Part shown: positions 33,950-42,245 of the stretch, piece by piece
Numbering within the stretch: position 1 is the stretch's first letter
How the letters are laid out: every line of letters starts with the position of its first letter
Source: Yinghuangia sp051388915
Lineage (GTDB): Bacteria; Actinomycetota; Actinomycetes; Streptomycetales; Streptomycetaceae
Assembly (NCBI RefSeq): GCF_051388915.1
Contig: NZ_JBPKBH010000029.1
Coordinates: 48,444-112,443 of the forward strand
DNA length: 64,000 nt
Direction: 5' to 3'
Position numbers and translations under genes: made by a program
Notes under the pieces: model-generated
The model's input: only the letters and a program-made list of their open reading frames with translations
The model's database searches: none
What the model was told of the DNA's origin: nothing

Positions 33950-35835
33950 CACGCCTCCGCCGCCGCGCCGCCGAGCAGGCCTTCCGCGGGTCCGGGTGCG
34001 GCGGAGCCGTGCACGTCGCCGACGGACCCGTTCCCGTCGACGTACCACGTGCGGTGCGCCTGCCCGGGATACGGCGGTACGAACCGCTGCACCTGCCCGT
34101 CCAGTACCGCGTGCGGAACGGGGTGCTCCCGCCGCGCGTTGCGCCGCAACAACTCGGCGTCGTCGACCAGCACCACGGCGTGCGTGGTCAGCGCGTCCCG
34201 CCGCCTGGCGACCGCGTGGACCAGGGAACGCTGTTGCGCGTTGAGCGAGGTGGCGTCCCACACCGCCGTGCCGCCGCTCGCGAGCGCCTGGTCGAGGCGG
34301 TCGAGGGCGATGCGCAACACCTCGTTGTTGTCACGCTGTTCGGAGCGGGCGCCCCGGGACTCGCGCAAGTCGTCGAGGGAGATCAGCGCGACGTCCTGCC
34401 CGGCGGCCCTGAGTCCTGCCGCATGGGCCTCGGCGAAGCTGCTCTTGCCGCTGCCCGACGGCCCGACCATGTGGACCAGGCGCGGGAATTCGCCGGTACG
34501 CCAGCGCCAGGTCGCGGCGACGGCCTCCTCCGGGGTGCTGATGCGGCCCTTCGCGTACAGCTCGCGCGCCTCCGCCCAACAGCGGTCGGCGGCCGCGTCG
34601 TGGTCGGGCATGCCAAGTGGCCCTGCGGCAGCGACTGTTGGTCGAATCCCTGCGTGCTCCGGCAACCCGCTGCCCAACGCGGACCGCAAGCCGGTCCGGA
34701 ATCCCTCCAACGGGGCCGGCCCCATCAACCCCGCGTCCTCGGCGTGCAGCGCCGACCACTCGATCTGCTCGCGGGCGTCGGCCGCGTCCTGGTCGCGGCG
34801 TCCGGCGAGCACGGCGTGCGACACCGCGTGCAGGATGCCGAGGTCGGCGGCTTGCGCCAGGCGTACGAGGCCGGTTCGGCGCTCGTCGTCGGGATACGGC
34901 CGGTGCGGCGCGGTGTGCAGCCCGACCAGATCCGCGATCCGGCGTGCCAGCGGCATGCCCAGCGCCTCCGCGAGGCGCGGTGCCAGCCAGGCCCGCCGCG
35001 AGTCGTAGAGCAGCGCGGCGAGCACACCCGCCAGGCGTGCGTTGCCCGTTCGCCCCAGGACGTCCAGCCGGGCCGCGGCGTCCGCGACGACGTCCTCGAT
35101 ATCGGCAGGCGGCGGACCGTACTTCGCCGGATAGGGGGTGTCGGCCGGCAGGCCGACCGCGGCGAGCAGCGCCGGGATGTCCGCGGCGGCGCCCGAGCGT
35201 ACGTTCCACAGCGCCGCGGCCGGACCGAGGCCGTTCTCGACAACGGCCGCGTACATCCAGTGCGTGTCCGTCTGCACGTGCCGCGGCCGCACCCACTTCG
35301 CGACGCGGGCGCCGAACTCCTCGCGGGGGAAGCCCTCGACGGTCCTGACGACGTACCCCTCCTGGCGCGTCAGGTCCAACCGCAGTGCGCGCAGGGCCCG
35401 TTCGTCGAACACGCCGCGCCACAGCACGGGCGGGGCCGGAACGCCCAGGCGCGCGAGGAAGCGTGCGGTGCGGTCCCAGTCCAGGCATTCGTCTCCGGCC
35501 CAGACCGAGAAGCCGTAGAACCAGCTTTCGAGGTCGTCGTAGGCGATGGAATGCCGCGCGTACAGGTTCTCCCCGCACACCCGCCAGCCGTCCGGAATCC
35601 CCGGACCCACGCGCCCGTGCAGGCCCTTGATCCACGCGCGCGACGGGTGGTGCCCCGAGTCCAGCGAACGCGCGTGCATGCCGTCGGCGTAGAGCGTGGT
35701 GTTCTCGCCGTCGAGCTTCTCCGTGACCACGACCTCGCGCCCGACGAGCCCGGAGACGTCGCCGCTCCGTACATCGTCCGCGGCCGCCCCGGGCGACCAC
35801 GGCAGGTGCGCCGTGCGTGGATAGTGCACCCGCAT
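33949..35835 (-). CDS. RNA ligase-polynucleotide kinase fusion
   Basis: 628 aa. N-terminal ATP-dependent RNA ligase of Rnl2-like type: nucleotidyl Lys40 in TEKLDGEN (motif I), CGENLYARHSI (motif III), QEGYVVR (motif IV) and RVAKWVRP (motif V). A helical region of about 200 residues follows. The C-terminal P-loop kinase has GPSGSGKSS (Lys464), SLDDLRE, WDATSLN and an RNARREHPVPHAV lid-like arginine segment, as in 5'-OH polynucleotide kinases. Predicted to phosphorylate 5'-OH RNA ends and seal them to 3'-OH ends. ATG 35835; first gene of a two-gene operon coupled to the MJ1316-EEP-2H-PAP protein. Cytoplasmic. Confidence 0.9.
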   Translation of the reverse strand: MRVHYPRTAHLPWSPGAAADDVRSGDVSGLVGREVVVTEKLDGENTTLYADGMHARSLDSGHHPSRAWIKGLHGRVGPGIPDGWRVCGENLYARHSIAYDDLESWFYGFSVWAGDECLDWDRTARFLARLGVPAPPVLWRGVFDERALRALRLDLTRQEGYVVRTVEGFPREEFGARVAKWVRPRHVQTDTHWMYAAVVENGLGPAAALWNVRSGAAADIPALLAAVGLPADTPYPAKYGPPPADIEDVVADAAARLDVLGRTGNARLAGVLAALLYDSRRAWLAPRLAEALGMPLARRIADLVGLHTAPHRPYPDDERRTGLVRLAQAADLGILHAVSHAVLAGRRDQDAADAREQIEWSALHAEDAGLMGPAPLEGFRTGLRSALGSGLPEHAGIRPTVAAAGPLGMPDHDAAADRCWAEARELYAKGRISTPEEAVAATWRWRTGEFPRLVHMVGPSGSGKSSFAEAHAAGLRAAGQDVALISLDDLRESRGARSEQRDNNEVLRIALDRLDQALASGGTAVWDATSLNAQQRSLVHAVARRRDALTTHAVVLVDDAELLRRNARREHPVPHAVLDGQVQRFVPPYPGQAHRTWYVDGNGSVGDVHGSAAPGPAEGLLGGAAAEA

Positions 35836-36124
35836 CTGCCCGGCTCCCGCTCCCGCGCTCCTCGCGCTCCCGACGACCTGTGGCCGCGCGCCGCGCCTCG
35901 CGGGCCCGCGCCACATCCCGGCCACTGTAGGAGCCCCCGCCCCGTCCGATCCAACGAAAATCGGACGGGGCGGCGCGGGGCGCGCCCGGAACGCGTCGCA
36001 CCTTCACGCGTTCCGCACTCGATCTCGCGCGTTTCGTCATACGCATGGCGTTGCTCGTGGCCTTGCTCATGGCCATGCGGTTCGTCGTGCGCTTGTCGTG
36101 TGCCGCCGCCGCGTACCCGCGGCC

Positions 36125-37435
36125 TCACGCAACCGCAAGCCGCTGGCCCGGTACCTCCACCGGAACAGCCTTCAGGTCCCATGCCTTCATCGTCGTCACA
36201 AAGCGGTGGATCACCGAGAGCATCGCCGCAATCAGCAGCGGTCCGAACACCCAGGGGTAATCGGCCATCATCACCGGCAGATAGCGGTAGGAAACCAACA
36301 GCCCGGCGAAAACCGCCGTGCCGTACCCGACCAGCACAATTCCCCGGCGATCCCAACCACGGGCGAACGCGCGCATGGCCGTCTCCACGGTCAGTGCGAA
36401 CACGACACCCGCGACCAGGTCGACGCCGTAGTGGTAACCGAATCCGAGCGTGGCGGTGAGCGTGGCAATGAGCCAGAACGTCCCGGCGAATCGCATGAAC
36501 CGCGATCCGTCGCGGGAATGGATGAACAGCGATGTGGCCCATGCCGTGTGCAGGCTGGGCATGCAGTTCCGCGGCGTGATCTCGTCGAAGCCCATGGGCT
36601 GCGGCGAGCCGAACAGCGGCGCCGAATCGGGCCACATATTGCCGAACGCCCATTGCCCGCCGTCCGCACCGAAGGCGTAGATGGGGCCGACCACCGGGAA
36701 GATCATGTAGAACGCCGGACCGATCAGGCCGATGACGAGGAACGTGCGTACCAGGTGGTGCTTGGGGAAGCGGCGTTCGACGGCCACGTTCCGCAACTGG
36801 TAGAGCCCGACGATCGCGGCCGCCAGCGGCAGTTGCCCGTACACGGCGCCGAGCACGGCGGAACTCACCGGATCGGTGGCCTCGACGAGCCGTCCGACCA
36901 CCCACGACGGATCGCCCAGCGCGTGGTCGGCGGTCACCACGTACTGGTCAAGCACCTCCGGCCGGGTCATCGACGTGATGAGCAGCCACGTATCACCGGT
37001 CTCGTGCCCGGCGACCAGCAGCATCCCCAGCCCCGCGCCCTTGAGCAGCAGCACCCGCTCGCGGCCGGTGCGCCGTGTCACCGCGAGGAGCGCGCATCCC
37101 CAGATCACCCACAGCGCGCCGTTGCCGAAGTTCATCTCGGCGCCGACCGCCAACCGCACCAGCCAGAAAACGACGTCGATGCCCACCGCGGCACCGAACG
37201 CGACGAACCGCTGCCGCCACGTGAGCACCACCATCGTGAGCGCGAGCCCGGCGTACAGCAACGGCCCGGAACTGGGGGCGAAGACCATCTCCCGCGCCTG
37301 CGTGGTGATCGGTCCCGGCGACCCGTAATGGCGTGCGGCCACTTCGAGCGCGATCAGAAACCCGAGCGCCGCCACGGCCACTCCGGCCCACAGCGCCCCC
37401 CGAGGTCCGCGCGGCCCACGGGGCAGGGCGGCCAT
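36125..37435 (-). CDS. PAP2-superfamily integral membrane protein (inositol-phosphotransferase-like)
   Basis: 436 aa, roughly ten transmembrane helices. The phosphatase/transferase motifs are C-terminal: RNCMPSLHTAWA (catalytic His) and GFGYHYGVDLVAG (second His, Asp). This is the AUR1/inositol phosphorylceramide synthase-like branch found in actinobacteria, probably handling polyprenyl- or phosphatidylinositol-linked substrates at the membrane. ATG 37435 is conservative; in-frame GTG and TTG (37483) lie upstream without good ribosome sites. Stands alone. Confidence 0.85.
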   Translation of the reverse strand: MAALPRGPRGPRGALWAGVAVAALGFLIALEVAARHYGSPGPITTQAREMVFAPSSGPLLYAGLALTMVVLTWRQRFVAFGAAVGIDVVFWLVRLAVGAEMNFGNGALWVIWGCALLAVTRRTGRERVLLLKGAGLGMLLVAGHETGDTWLLITSMTRPEVLDQYVVTADHALGDPSWVVGRLVEATDPVSSAVLGAVYGQLPLAAAIVGLYQLRNVAVERRFPKHHLVRTFLVIGLIGPAFYMIFPVVGPIYAFGADGGQWAFGNMWPDSAPLFGSPQPMGFDEITPRNCMPSLHTAWATSLFIHSRDGSRFMRFAGTFWLIATLTATLGFGYHYGVDLVAGVVFALTVETAMRAFARGWDRRGIVLVGYGTAVFAGLLVSYRYLPVMMADYPWVFGPLLIAAMLSVIHRFVTTMKAWDLKAVPVEVPGQRLAVA

Positions 37436-37781
37436 ACGTCTGCGGCCTGTTCGCGGTGAGGCCGACACTGTTTTGACTATCAACGCAACGGGCCGAGTTT
37501 CCTAAATTCCAGCAAAAATGAGCCGACCTCCGCGCCGGGAACACAAGCTCCCGGCGAAGGTCGGCGCTCAGGGGTCGTCTTGAGTCCGATCATGTTATAG
37601 GAGTCAAGCCCCCACCACCCGCAATCACCCGGACCGCACCCTCTCCACCGCGCCTACCGCCCCGGACGACCGCCCCCGCCCGCGCAACACCCCAGACCGT
37701 CCCATCCCACTCCGCCCAAGTCATCGGGGAAACCCCTGAATCCCCACCCCAGGTGCCTACTGCACGTGCGTCCGACGCTAC
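37436..37781. other. Gene-free spacer with one terminator
   Basis: 346 bp. AT-richer promoter-like DNA at 37470-37515 (for the PAP2-like gene), then the hairpin at 37520-37569, then about 200 bp with nothing recognisable. Confidence 0.5.
37520..37569. terminator. Large terminator-like hairpin
   Basis: Nested stems: inner CGCCGGGA / TCCCGGCG, then CGACCT / AGGTCG, then GAGC / GCTC, around the loop at 37541-37548. It lies downstream of the minus-strand gene ending at 37782. Confidence 0.7.
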
Positions 37782-38855
37782 TCACAATTCAGCAGAAAAA
37801 CGACTTTCCCACAAGCGGCCGTAAACCGCCCGCAACCACGGGGAACGCACCTCGGGCAGACGGGCGAGCGTGCTCTGGAGTATCGAAACGTCCAGGCCGA
37901 ACGGCACAGCCGGGAGCTTGTGCCGGGTGTAGTCGTCGATGAGCACGCGGTCCGAGAGCCTGCCCGCAGCCGGCAGCGGAGGCCGGTCGAGACGGAAAGC
38001 CATGTGCAGCCAGACATCGAACGGCAACGCCACCAAGGCGGCGTCGGCATCCGACCAGCCCGCCGGCGGCTGCCAGAGTTGACCGGACCGCGGATGGGAG
38101 GGGACGAGGAGGATGTCCGCGCCCCCCGGCAAGGGCACCCCCGGCCCGGCGACCGCCAACCTGCGCCCCGGCGGACCCGACGGCAGCAGCGCCCGAAGCG
38201 GTCGGCGGAACGCCTGGGCGACGAGTCCGTCGGGCACCGCCACCGGGATGCCGTGCGAGGCCACCAGCAGATGGGCCGTGGCGGCGCCGACCGCGGCGGA
38301 CCACACCGGGCTCCAGTATCCGTCGGGCTCGACGGGGGGTATTCCGGGGCGGTCGCGGATCAGCGCGTCCCAACTCTCCGGCTCAGGCGCGGCGACGGCG
38401 TCGGACCGTCGGCATACGGCCGTGGGGTCGAGCCACACCGCCAGCCAGGACGCGTGGTCGTCCATCAGGGTCGCCACCGCCTGCCCACACTCCCCGCAGG
38501 CCAGGTTGGGACCGTCGCGGCCGTCGACGCCGACGCAGTACCCGCCGCAGCGCTCGGGGATCAGCCTGGTGCCGCGGACGTCTCCAGGTGCCAGGACGAC
38601 GGCACCCCGTGGTCCGAACGACAGGGCGTACACCGGCGCGAACACACCTTGTTCGGCCGCCTGTTCCGCCCCGACCTCCTCCCAGTGCCGCCACGGAGGG
38701 CCGAAGGGCTCAGGATCAACGGCGTACGTCCCGGGCTCCATAAGCCGCGGCATCAACACACAGGAGTAGTGCTGATGCGCATGCGGAGGCAGCGCAACCC
38801 GAGCCACCGGACCCGTAAGGGCCACCTCACACCCCGAGCACAGGAACACATCCAC
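37782..38855 (-). CDS. Conserved-looking protein of unknown function with Cys pairs
   Basis: 357 aa, GTG 38855. Not recognised. It opens MDVFLCSGCEVALTG (CxxC) and has RCGGYCVGVDG and LACGECGQAVATL, so two or three Cys pairs could bind zinc. The middle has a conserved-looking DHASWLAVWLDPTAV segment; the C-terminal half reads LLVPSHPRSGQLWQPPAGWSDADAALVALPFDVWLH. No signal peptide or membrane helix. Codon use is normal for the genome. It could be a streptomycete housekeeping orphan; no function is proposed. The gene is the last chromosomal one before the integrated element and its flanking debris. Confidence 0.75.
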   Translation of the reverse strand: MDVFLCSGCEVALTGPVARVALPPHAHQHYSCVLMPRLMEPGTYAVDPEPFGPPWRHWEEVGAEQAAEQGVFAPVYALSFGPRGAVVLAPGDVRGTRLIPERCGGYCVGVDGRDGPNLACGECGQAVATLMDDHASWLAVWLDPTAVCRRSDAVAAPEPESWDALIRDRPGIPPVEPDGYWSPVWSAAVGAATAHLLVASHGIPVAVPDGLVAQAFRRPLRALLPSGPPGRRLAVAGPGVPLPGGADILLVPSHPRSGQLWQPPAGWSDADAALVALPFDVWLHMAFRLDRPPLPAAGRLSDRVLIDDYTRHKLPAVPFGLDVSILQSTLARLPEVRSPWLRAVYGRLWESRFSAEL

Positions 38856-38992
38856 AGCGCCCCCCCGTCAAAGGCCCCGCGGATCATGCCAACCCAATCC
38901 CATCCGGCCAACCGCTTTTCCGAGCCGGCGCCGCCCCGGGGCCGCGTCGGTCGAGGCCGAGGCGGATCGACGACGAGGCGTGCCGGCCCCGT

Positions 38993-39221
38993 TCATTCTC
39001 CGGTGTCGTCCTCGGCCTCCCAGCGCAGCAGGTCGCCCGGTTGGCAGTCGAGCACCTCGCACAACGCGGCGAAGGGTCACCTGGAACATCGGCGAGATGG
39101 CGTTGTGGCCCTTCTGGGGGATCGGTTGCGCGTCGGTCGCTCCACCCACGGGGCTCTCGCGCACGAGGAGTTCGGCGCTCCGGGGTAGCGGCACGGCCGC
39201 CCGGATCGCTGCCCGCGTCAT
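38993..39221 (-). pseudogene. Remnant of a small XRE/HTH regulator and adjoining coding debris
   Basis: The 3' part (38993-39076) reads FAALCEVLDCQPGDLLRWEAEDD then stop, the C-terminus of Cro/C1-type HTH proteins. Its frame closes upstream without a start. The preceding frame (to 39221: MTRAAIRAAV ... KGHNAISPMFQVT) is open but joins only by a frameshift, and the helix-turn-helix body is missing. Probably the scar of an earlier element at the same tRNA-Arg site. Confidence 0.6.
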
Positions 39222-39300
39222 CCGAACGACTCGGCGAGATCGGCGTAATCCGGTCGGGAGGAGCGGCGGCGAGAGGGCGGCTGTGTCTGGAGACGCAGAA

Positions 39301-39329
39301 CAGCCCGTGACCGAAGGGGTCGCGGGCTG
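39301..39329. terminator. Hairpin, probable original tRNA-Arg terminator
   Basis: CAGCCCG / CGGGCTG with GACC / GGTC inside and a GAAG loop, 20 nt beyond the displaced tRNA 3' half. After excision it would lie just downstream of the intact tRNA. Confidence 0.65.
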
Positions 39330-39349
39330 TGGTGGTGCTGATGCTGTCC

Positions 39350-39393
39350 TGTGCCCCAGGCAGGATTCGAACCTGCGACACCCGCTTTAGGAG
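39350..39393. repeat. Left attachment site (truncated tRNA-Arg 3' half)
   Basis: 44 bp identical to 51103-51146. It covers acceptor 3' strand, T arm and anticodon-stem 3' side up to the anticodon, and diverges at 39394. Confidence 0.95.
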
Positions 39394-39515
39394 TTCGTCC
39401 GGCCGGGAGGTGATCGGCCCTCGGCGGCCGGCAGCGAGGGTGCTGAGGGTCGGGCCGATCCACCTCGATCCGGGCCTGTTGGTGTCAACCCGTGATGTCA
39501 GGCCGGTTCCCGCGC

Positions 39516-40454
39516 TTACGGGACGATGCCGTCGTGGGTGCTGGCGAACCCGTTCCCTTCGGGCCAGATCACGGCGCACCCCTCGGCCTGTGCGAGGTCG
39601 AGCAAGTCGGTCCGAGGCTTGGACGGCAGCAGGATCGCCTTGGTCGTGTGCTCGATGAAGCGACCGTAGTCGGCGAGCTGGCCGATGGCCATGCGGACGT
39701 TCTCGCGGGTGACGCTGCCCTTGGCTTCGATCAGCAGTCCGAGGTGCTTTGAGGAGACATCGGTGAACAACGGGCGGGTCTCGCCCGGCGGCAGGATGCG
39801 GTGCCGACACGTGTCCGCGCCGTTGGCGTGGAGGTGGTCGGCAAAGCTGCGTACGAGTGCGGCTTCCTTGCGCTCGGCCTCGTACGGTTCCGCGTTCGGG
39901 TTCACGAACGTCTTCTCCGTCTCGTTCCGTTCAAGCGGGAGTTCGCTGACCTGGTTGGGCCTCTCGTCGAAGAGGCGGCCCAGGCGGGTTGTGGGCGGCT
40001 GCGGGGCCGTGTCCTTCGGCAGCAGCCGGAACACGATGACCTTGCGCAAGGGGCCGTCGTTGGTCTCGGGCGCGTCCGCCTCGTACCACGGGTTTTCCGG
40101 GTCCACGACGAATTCGCCGACGTACTTGACGGTTCCGCGGGCGCCCTTGAAGACCCGGAGCGCGCGTCCCTCGGCGGCGTGGTTGAGGATCGAGGCGTTG
40201 CCCGAAAGCATGCGCTGATCCCCGTACTGCCCCTCGCCGCTGTAGTGGAAGCGGCCGTCAGGCATCCAGTCGTCGTAGTAGCCGTGCTTTTCGCCGGCCA
40301 CCGGATCGGTGAACACCATGACGTTCGGCGTCTTCGCCGACGGCCCGATGCCGCCCTGCGTACGCCCGCCGTAGGTCTGGTGCAGGGCCTTGCGTTCGAT
40401 GCGGTCGCCCGGTTGGAGCGTCCAGCCCTGGGGCGCAGATGTGGTCTCGCTCAT
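39516..40454 (-). CDS. SRA-like/PD-(D/E)XK predicted modification-dependent restriction endonuclease
   Basis: 312 aa. The N-terminal domain (about 12-130) matches the SRA/YDG modified-base reader pattern: RIERKALHQTYGG, QGGIGPSAKTPNVMVFTDP, DGRFHYSGEGQYGDQ and GNASILNHAAEGRALRVF. The C-terminal nuclease (about 215-312) has D and EAK in LFTDVSSKHLGLLIEAKGS, followed by the QLADYGRF helix. This is a type IV layout: base reader plus cutter, recalling ScoMcrA-type enzymes but smaller and without HNH. ATG 40454 follows GGGAGG. As AICE cargo it could defend the host against modified phage or rival elements. Specificity unknown. Confidence 0.75.
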   Translation of the reverse strand: MSETTSAPQGWTLQPGDRIERKALHQTYGGRTQGGIGPSAKTPNVMVFTDPVAGEKHGYYDDWMPDGRFHYSGEGQYGDQRMLSGNASILNHAAEGRALRVFKGARGTVKYVGEFVVDPENPWYEADAPETNDGPLRKVIVFRLLPKDTAPQPPTTRLGRLFDERPNQVSELPLERNETEKTFVNPNAEPYEAERKEAALVRSFADHLHANGADTCRHRILPPGETRPLFTDVSSKHLGLLIEAKGSVTRENVRMAIGQLADYGRFIEHTTKAILLPSKPRTDLLDLAQAEGCAVIWPEGNGFASTHDGIVP

Positions 40455-40615
40455 GGTGGCCTCCCGAGTTCGGCCCGGCGTACGCCGGGGAGCCCCACTC
40501 TCGCATACTGATGTCCAAATCGGATAACGAATTTCGGCATCCGATTTCTCTGTAGCGATAAAACCGCAGGTCAAATGGAGTGGACATGGGCTGACGCACG
40601 TCACATCGGGGCTGA

Positions 40616-40766
40616 GGGGTGGTTCCCTCCTCGGTCGGGCATGCCTGCACGGACCCGGGTTCCCGGAGGGGCGCAACGGTCACAACGTGACGCTTCGCGC
40701 TCGCCGTTGCGCCCCTCCGGGGTTCCGGGTACGCCTCCGGTGACCGACCGAGGAGGGAACCACCCC
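40616..40766. repeat. Large two-tier inverted repeat (cruciform)
   Basis: Outer perfect 23-bp arms at 40616-40638 and 40744-40766. Inner 18-bp arms begin CCCGGAGGGGCGCAACGG near 40662 and pair before about 40723; the apical loop holds TCACAACGTGA. The 40455-40856 spacer has no gene. Confidence 0.85.
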
Positions 40767-40830
40767 GGACCCAACCACCCGAGAACCCCTCGTTCGAGAT
40801 CTTGCCGCCCCTCCGAGAGAGGGCCGGGGT

Positions 40831-40847
40831 TTGGGGCAGAGCCCCAA
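40831..40847. terminator. Short terminator after the Myb-like gene
   Basis: TTGGGGC / GCCCCAA around AGA, 10 nt past the stop at 40857 (minus strand). Confidence 0.7.
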
Positions 40848-40856
40848 GGTCTTCGG

Positions 40857-41345
40857 TCAGAACCGGTAGGGCTCGGGTGCCGTTGGACTCGCTTCCGGTG
40901 ACTGTGCTTGTTCGGGGATGGGCTGGCTCTTCGCTGCTTCGTCAATGAGCCCCAGTTTGATCAGCCGCGACCGGATGGCCCCCGGCTGTCGCTGGTGTTG
41001 GCGTGCCAGTTCCGCTTGCGTCTCTCCGCATTTGAACCCTTCGGTCAGCCGCGCCTCCTCTTCGGCACTCCAGCGGTCGTACGCCCGCGGGTGCATCTTG
41101 CGGAGCTCCTCAAGGGCCAGCGCGCGCAGCTCCGGCGTGGGGAACGGAGCGATCCCGCTGATTGCAGAGATCGGGAACCGGCAGTCCTCGACGCCACGAA
41201 GCCAGAACACCGCTTCGCCATCTTCGAACGTGACACGATCTGCCTTCACGTCGAGAGCACGGAACATGTGGTCCGGGTCGTGCGGGTCCAGGACGAAGTC
41301 GTTGAACTCGACACGAATCCCGTGCGCTGTCTGCTCAGTTGGCAT
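40857..41345 (-). CDS. Small protein with Myb/SANT-like helix-turn-helix
   Basis: 162 aa. The N-terminal half is unrecognised (beta-rich, VEFNDFVLDPHDPDHMFRAL). Residues about 85-135 form a Myb-like HTH (HPRAYDRWSAEEEARLTEGF, then QAELARQHQRQPGAIRSRLIKLGL), the kind found in bacterial DNA-binding tails. The end is Pro/Gln-rich. ATG 41345 has no ribosome site but sits 6 nt after a -10-like hexamer, so it is probably leaderless. It lies upstream of the SRA-like nuclease but is separated from it by a terminator and a cruciform. A regulator or nuclease accessory is possible. Confidence 0.7.
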   Translation of the reverse strand: MPTEQTAHGIRVEFNDFVLDPHDPDHMFRALDVKADRVTFEDGEAVFWLRGVEDCRFPISAISGIAPFPTPELRALALEELRKMHPRAYDRWSAEEEARLTEGFKCGETQAELARQHQRQPGAIRSRLIKLGLIDEAAKSQPIPEQAQSPEASPTAPEPYRF

Positions 41346-41351
41346 ATGTCG

Positions 41352-41380
41352 AGTCTGGAAGCCTGCTGACGCATCGTCAA
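41352..41380 (-). promoter_or_regulatory. Leaderless promoter with palindromic operator, Myb-like gene
   Basis: Minus strand: TTGACG (41380-41375), 17-nt spacer, CAGACT (41357-41352), 6 nt, ATG. The -35 lies in TGACG-N3-CGTCA (41367-41379). Confidence 0.5.
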
Positions 41381-41484
41381 CATCGTTGATCGCAAAGTGA
41401 TGAGCGGGTGATGCTTGCGCCGCCGCCAGGGCCGGCGCCGGGACCGGCGCTTGCGCCGCACGCCCGGCGTCCGAGTCCTGGCGG

Positions 41485-41624
<140 letters not shown>

Positions 41625-41681
41625 CCCCGGCGCGCGTGCGCGCCGCCCTTGAACACGTAGGGAAACTTTGAACGCACCGCG

Positions 41682-42218
41682 TCAGGCGGATGCGCGTTCC
41701 TCGGGGGTGCGCCCGAAGTCGAGATACCTGGTTGAGCCGTCCTCGACGGCTTCCAGGGCGTGGCGCAGTCTGCGGACGAACGACGGGCGCATCTGGTCTG
41801 CGGCCTTGTCGAGAGGCAGGAAGCGCACACCCGAAAGTTCGTCGGCCGGCAGTGCGGCTGTGGCTTCGATGTCCTCGGAGATCACGCCTCCGTCGAAGAT
41901 GAACATCAGGCCGTCACCCCAGACACCTTGGGGCGGTAGCCAGTCAACGACGAGTAGGCGCCCGAGCGGCAGGTCGATGCCGAGTTCTTCCCGGATCTCC
42001 CGTTGGCAGGCTGTGCGCGGCGACTCGTCCACGTCGGTGACACCCCCGGGGATGTCGAGCGTCGGTTTGTAGATCGGCACGACGAACAGGACTTCCCCGC
42101 GGGAGTTGCGGAGCAACGCACCGCCGGCGGTCCGCTTGCGGGGCATGCGCTGCGCGACCCCGGGATGAAACTCCTTCTCGGGTTCGCCGTCTGCTCGGAG
42201 GTCATCTTCAAGCGTCAC
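41682..42218 (-). CDS. NUDIX hydrolase
   Basis: 178 aa. The Nudix box G-x5-E-x7-REUxEExGU runs from GGVTDVDES to REIREELGID. The family hydrolyses nucleoside diphosphates linked to another moiety; NUDIX genes are regular AICE passengers and are thought to act in control of element activity. GTG 42218 lies 27 nt after the XRE-TPR stop, so the two form an operon. A perfect palindrome abuts the start codon, suggesting an additional internal, perhaps leaderless, promoter (TACGGT 6 nt before GTG). Substrate unknown. Confidence 0.9.
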   Translation of the reverse strand: MTLEDDLRADGEPEKEFHPGVAQRMPRKRTAGGALLRNSRGEVLFVVPIYKPTLDIPGGVTDVDESPRTACQREIREELGIDLPLGRLLVVDWLPPQGVWGDGLMFIFDGGVISEDIEATAALPADELSGVRFLPLDKAADQMRPSFVRRLRHALEAVEDGSTRYLDFGRTPEERASA

Positions 42219-42235
42219 GTCAGTACCGTACTGAC
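42219..42235. promoter_or_regulatory. Perfect palindrome abutting the NUDIX start
   Basis: GTCAGTACCGTACTGAC, 8-bp arms with a 1-nt centre. It covers the -10-like TACGGT (minus strand), which ends 6 nt before the GTG. Confidence 0.6.
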
Positions 42236-42245
42236 TCGGGCCGAC

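Noticed and set aside
39350..39393. A second complete tRNA-Arg
   Set aside because: Only the 3' half is present; the sequence diverges from a tRNA right after the anticodon region, so it is an attachment-site remnant.
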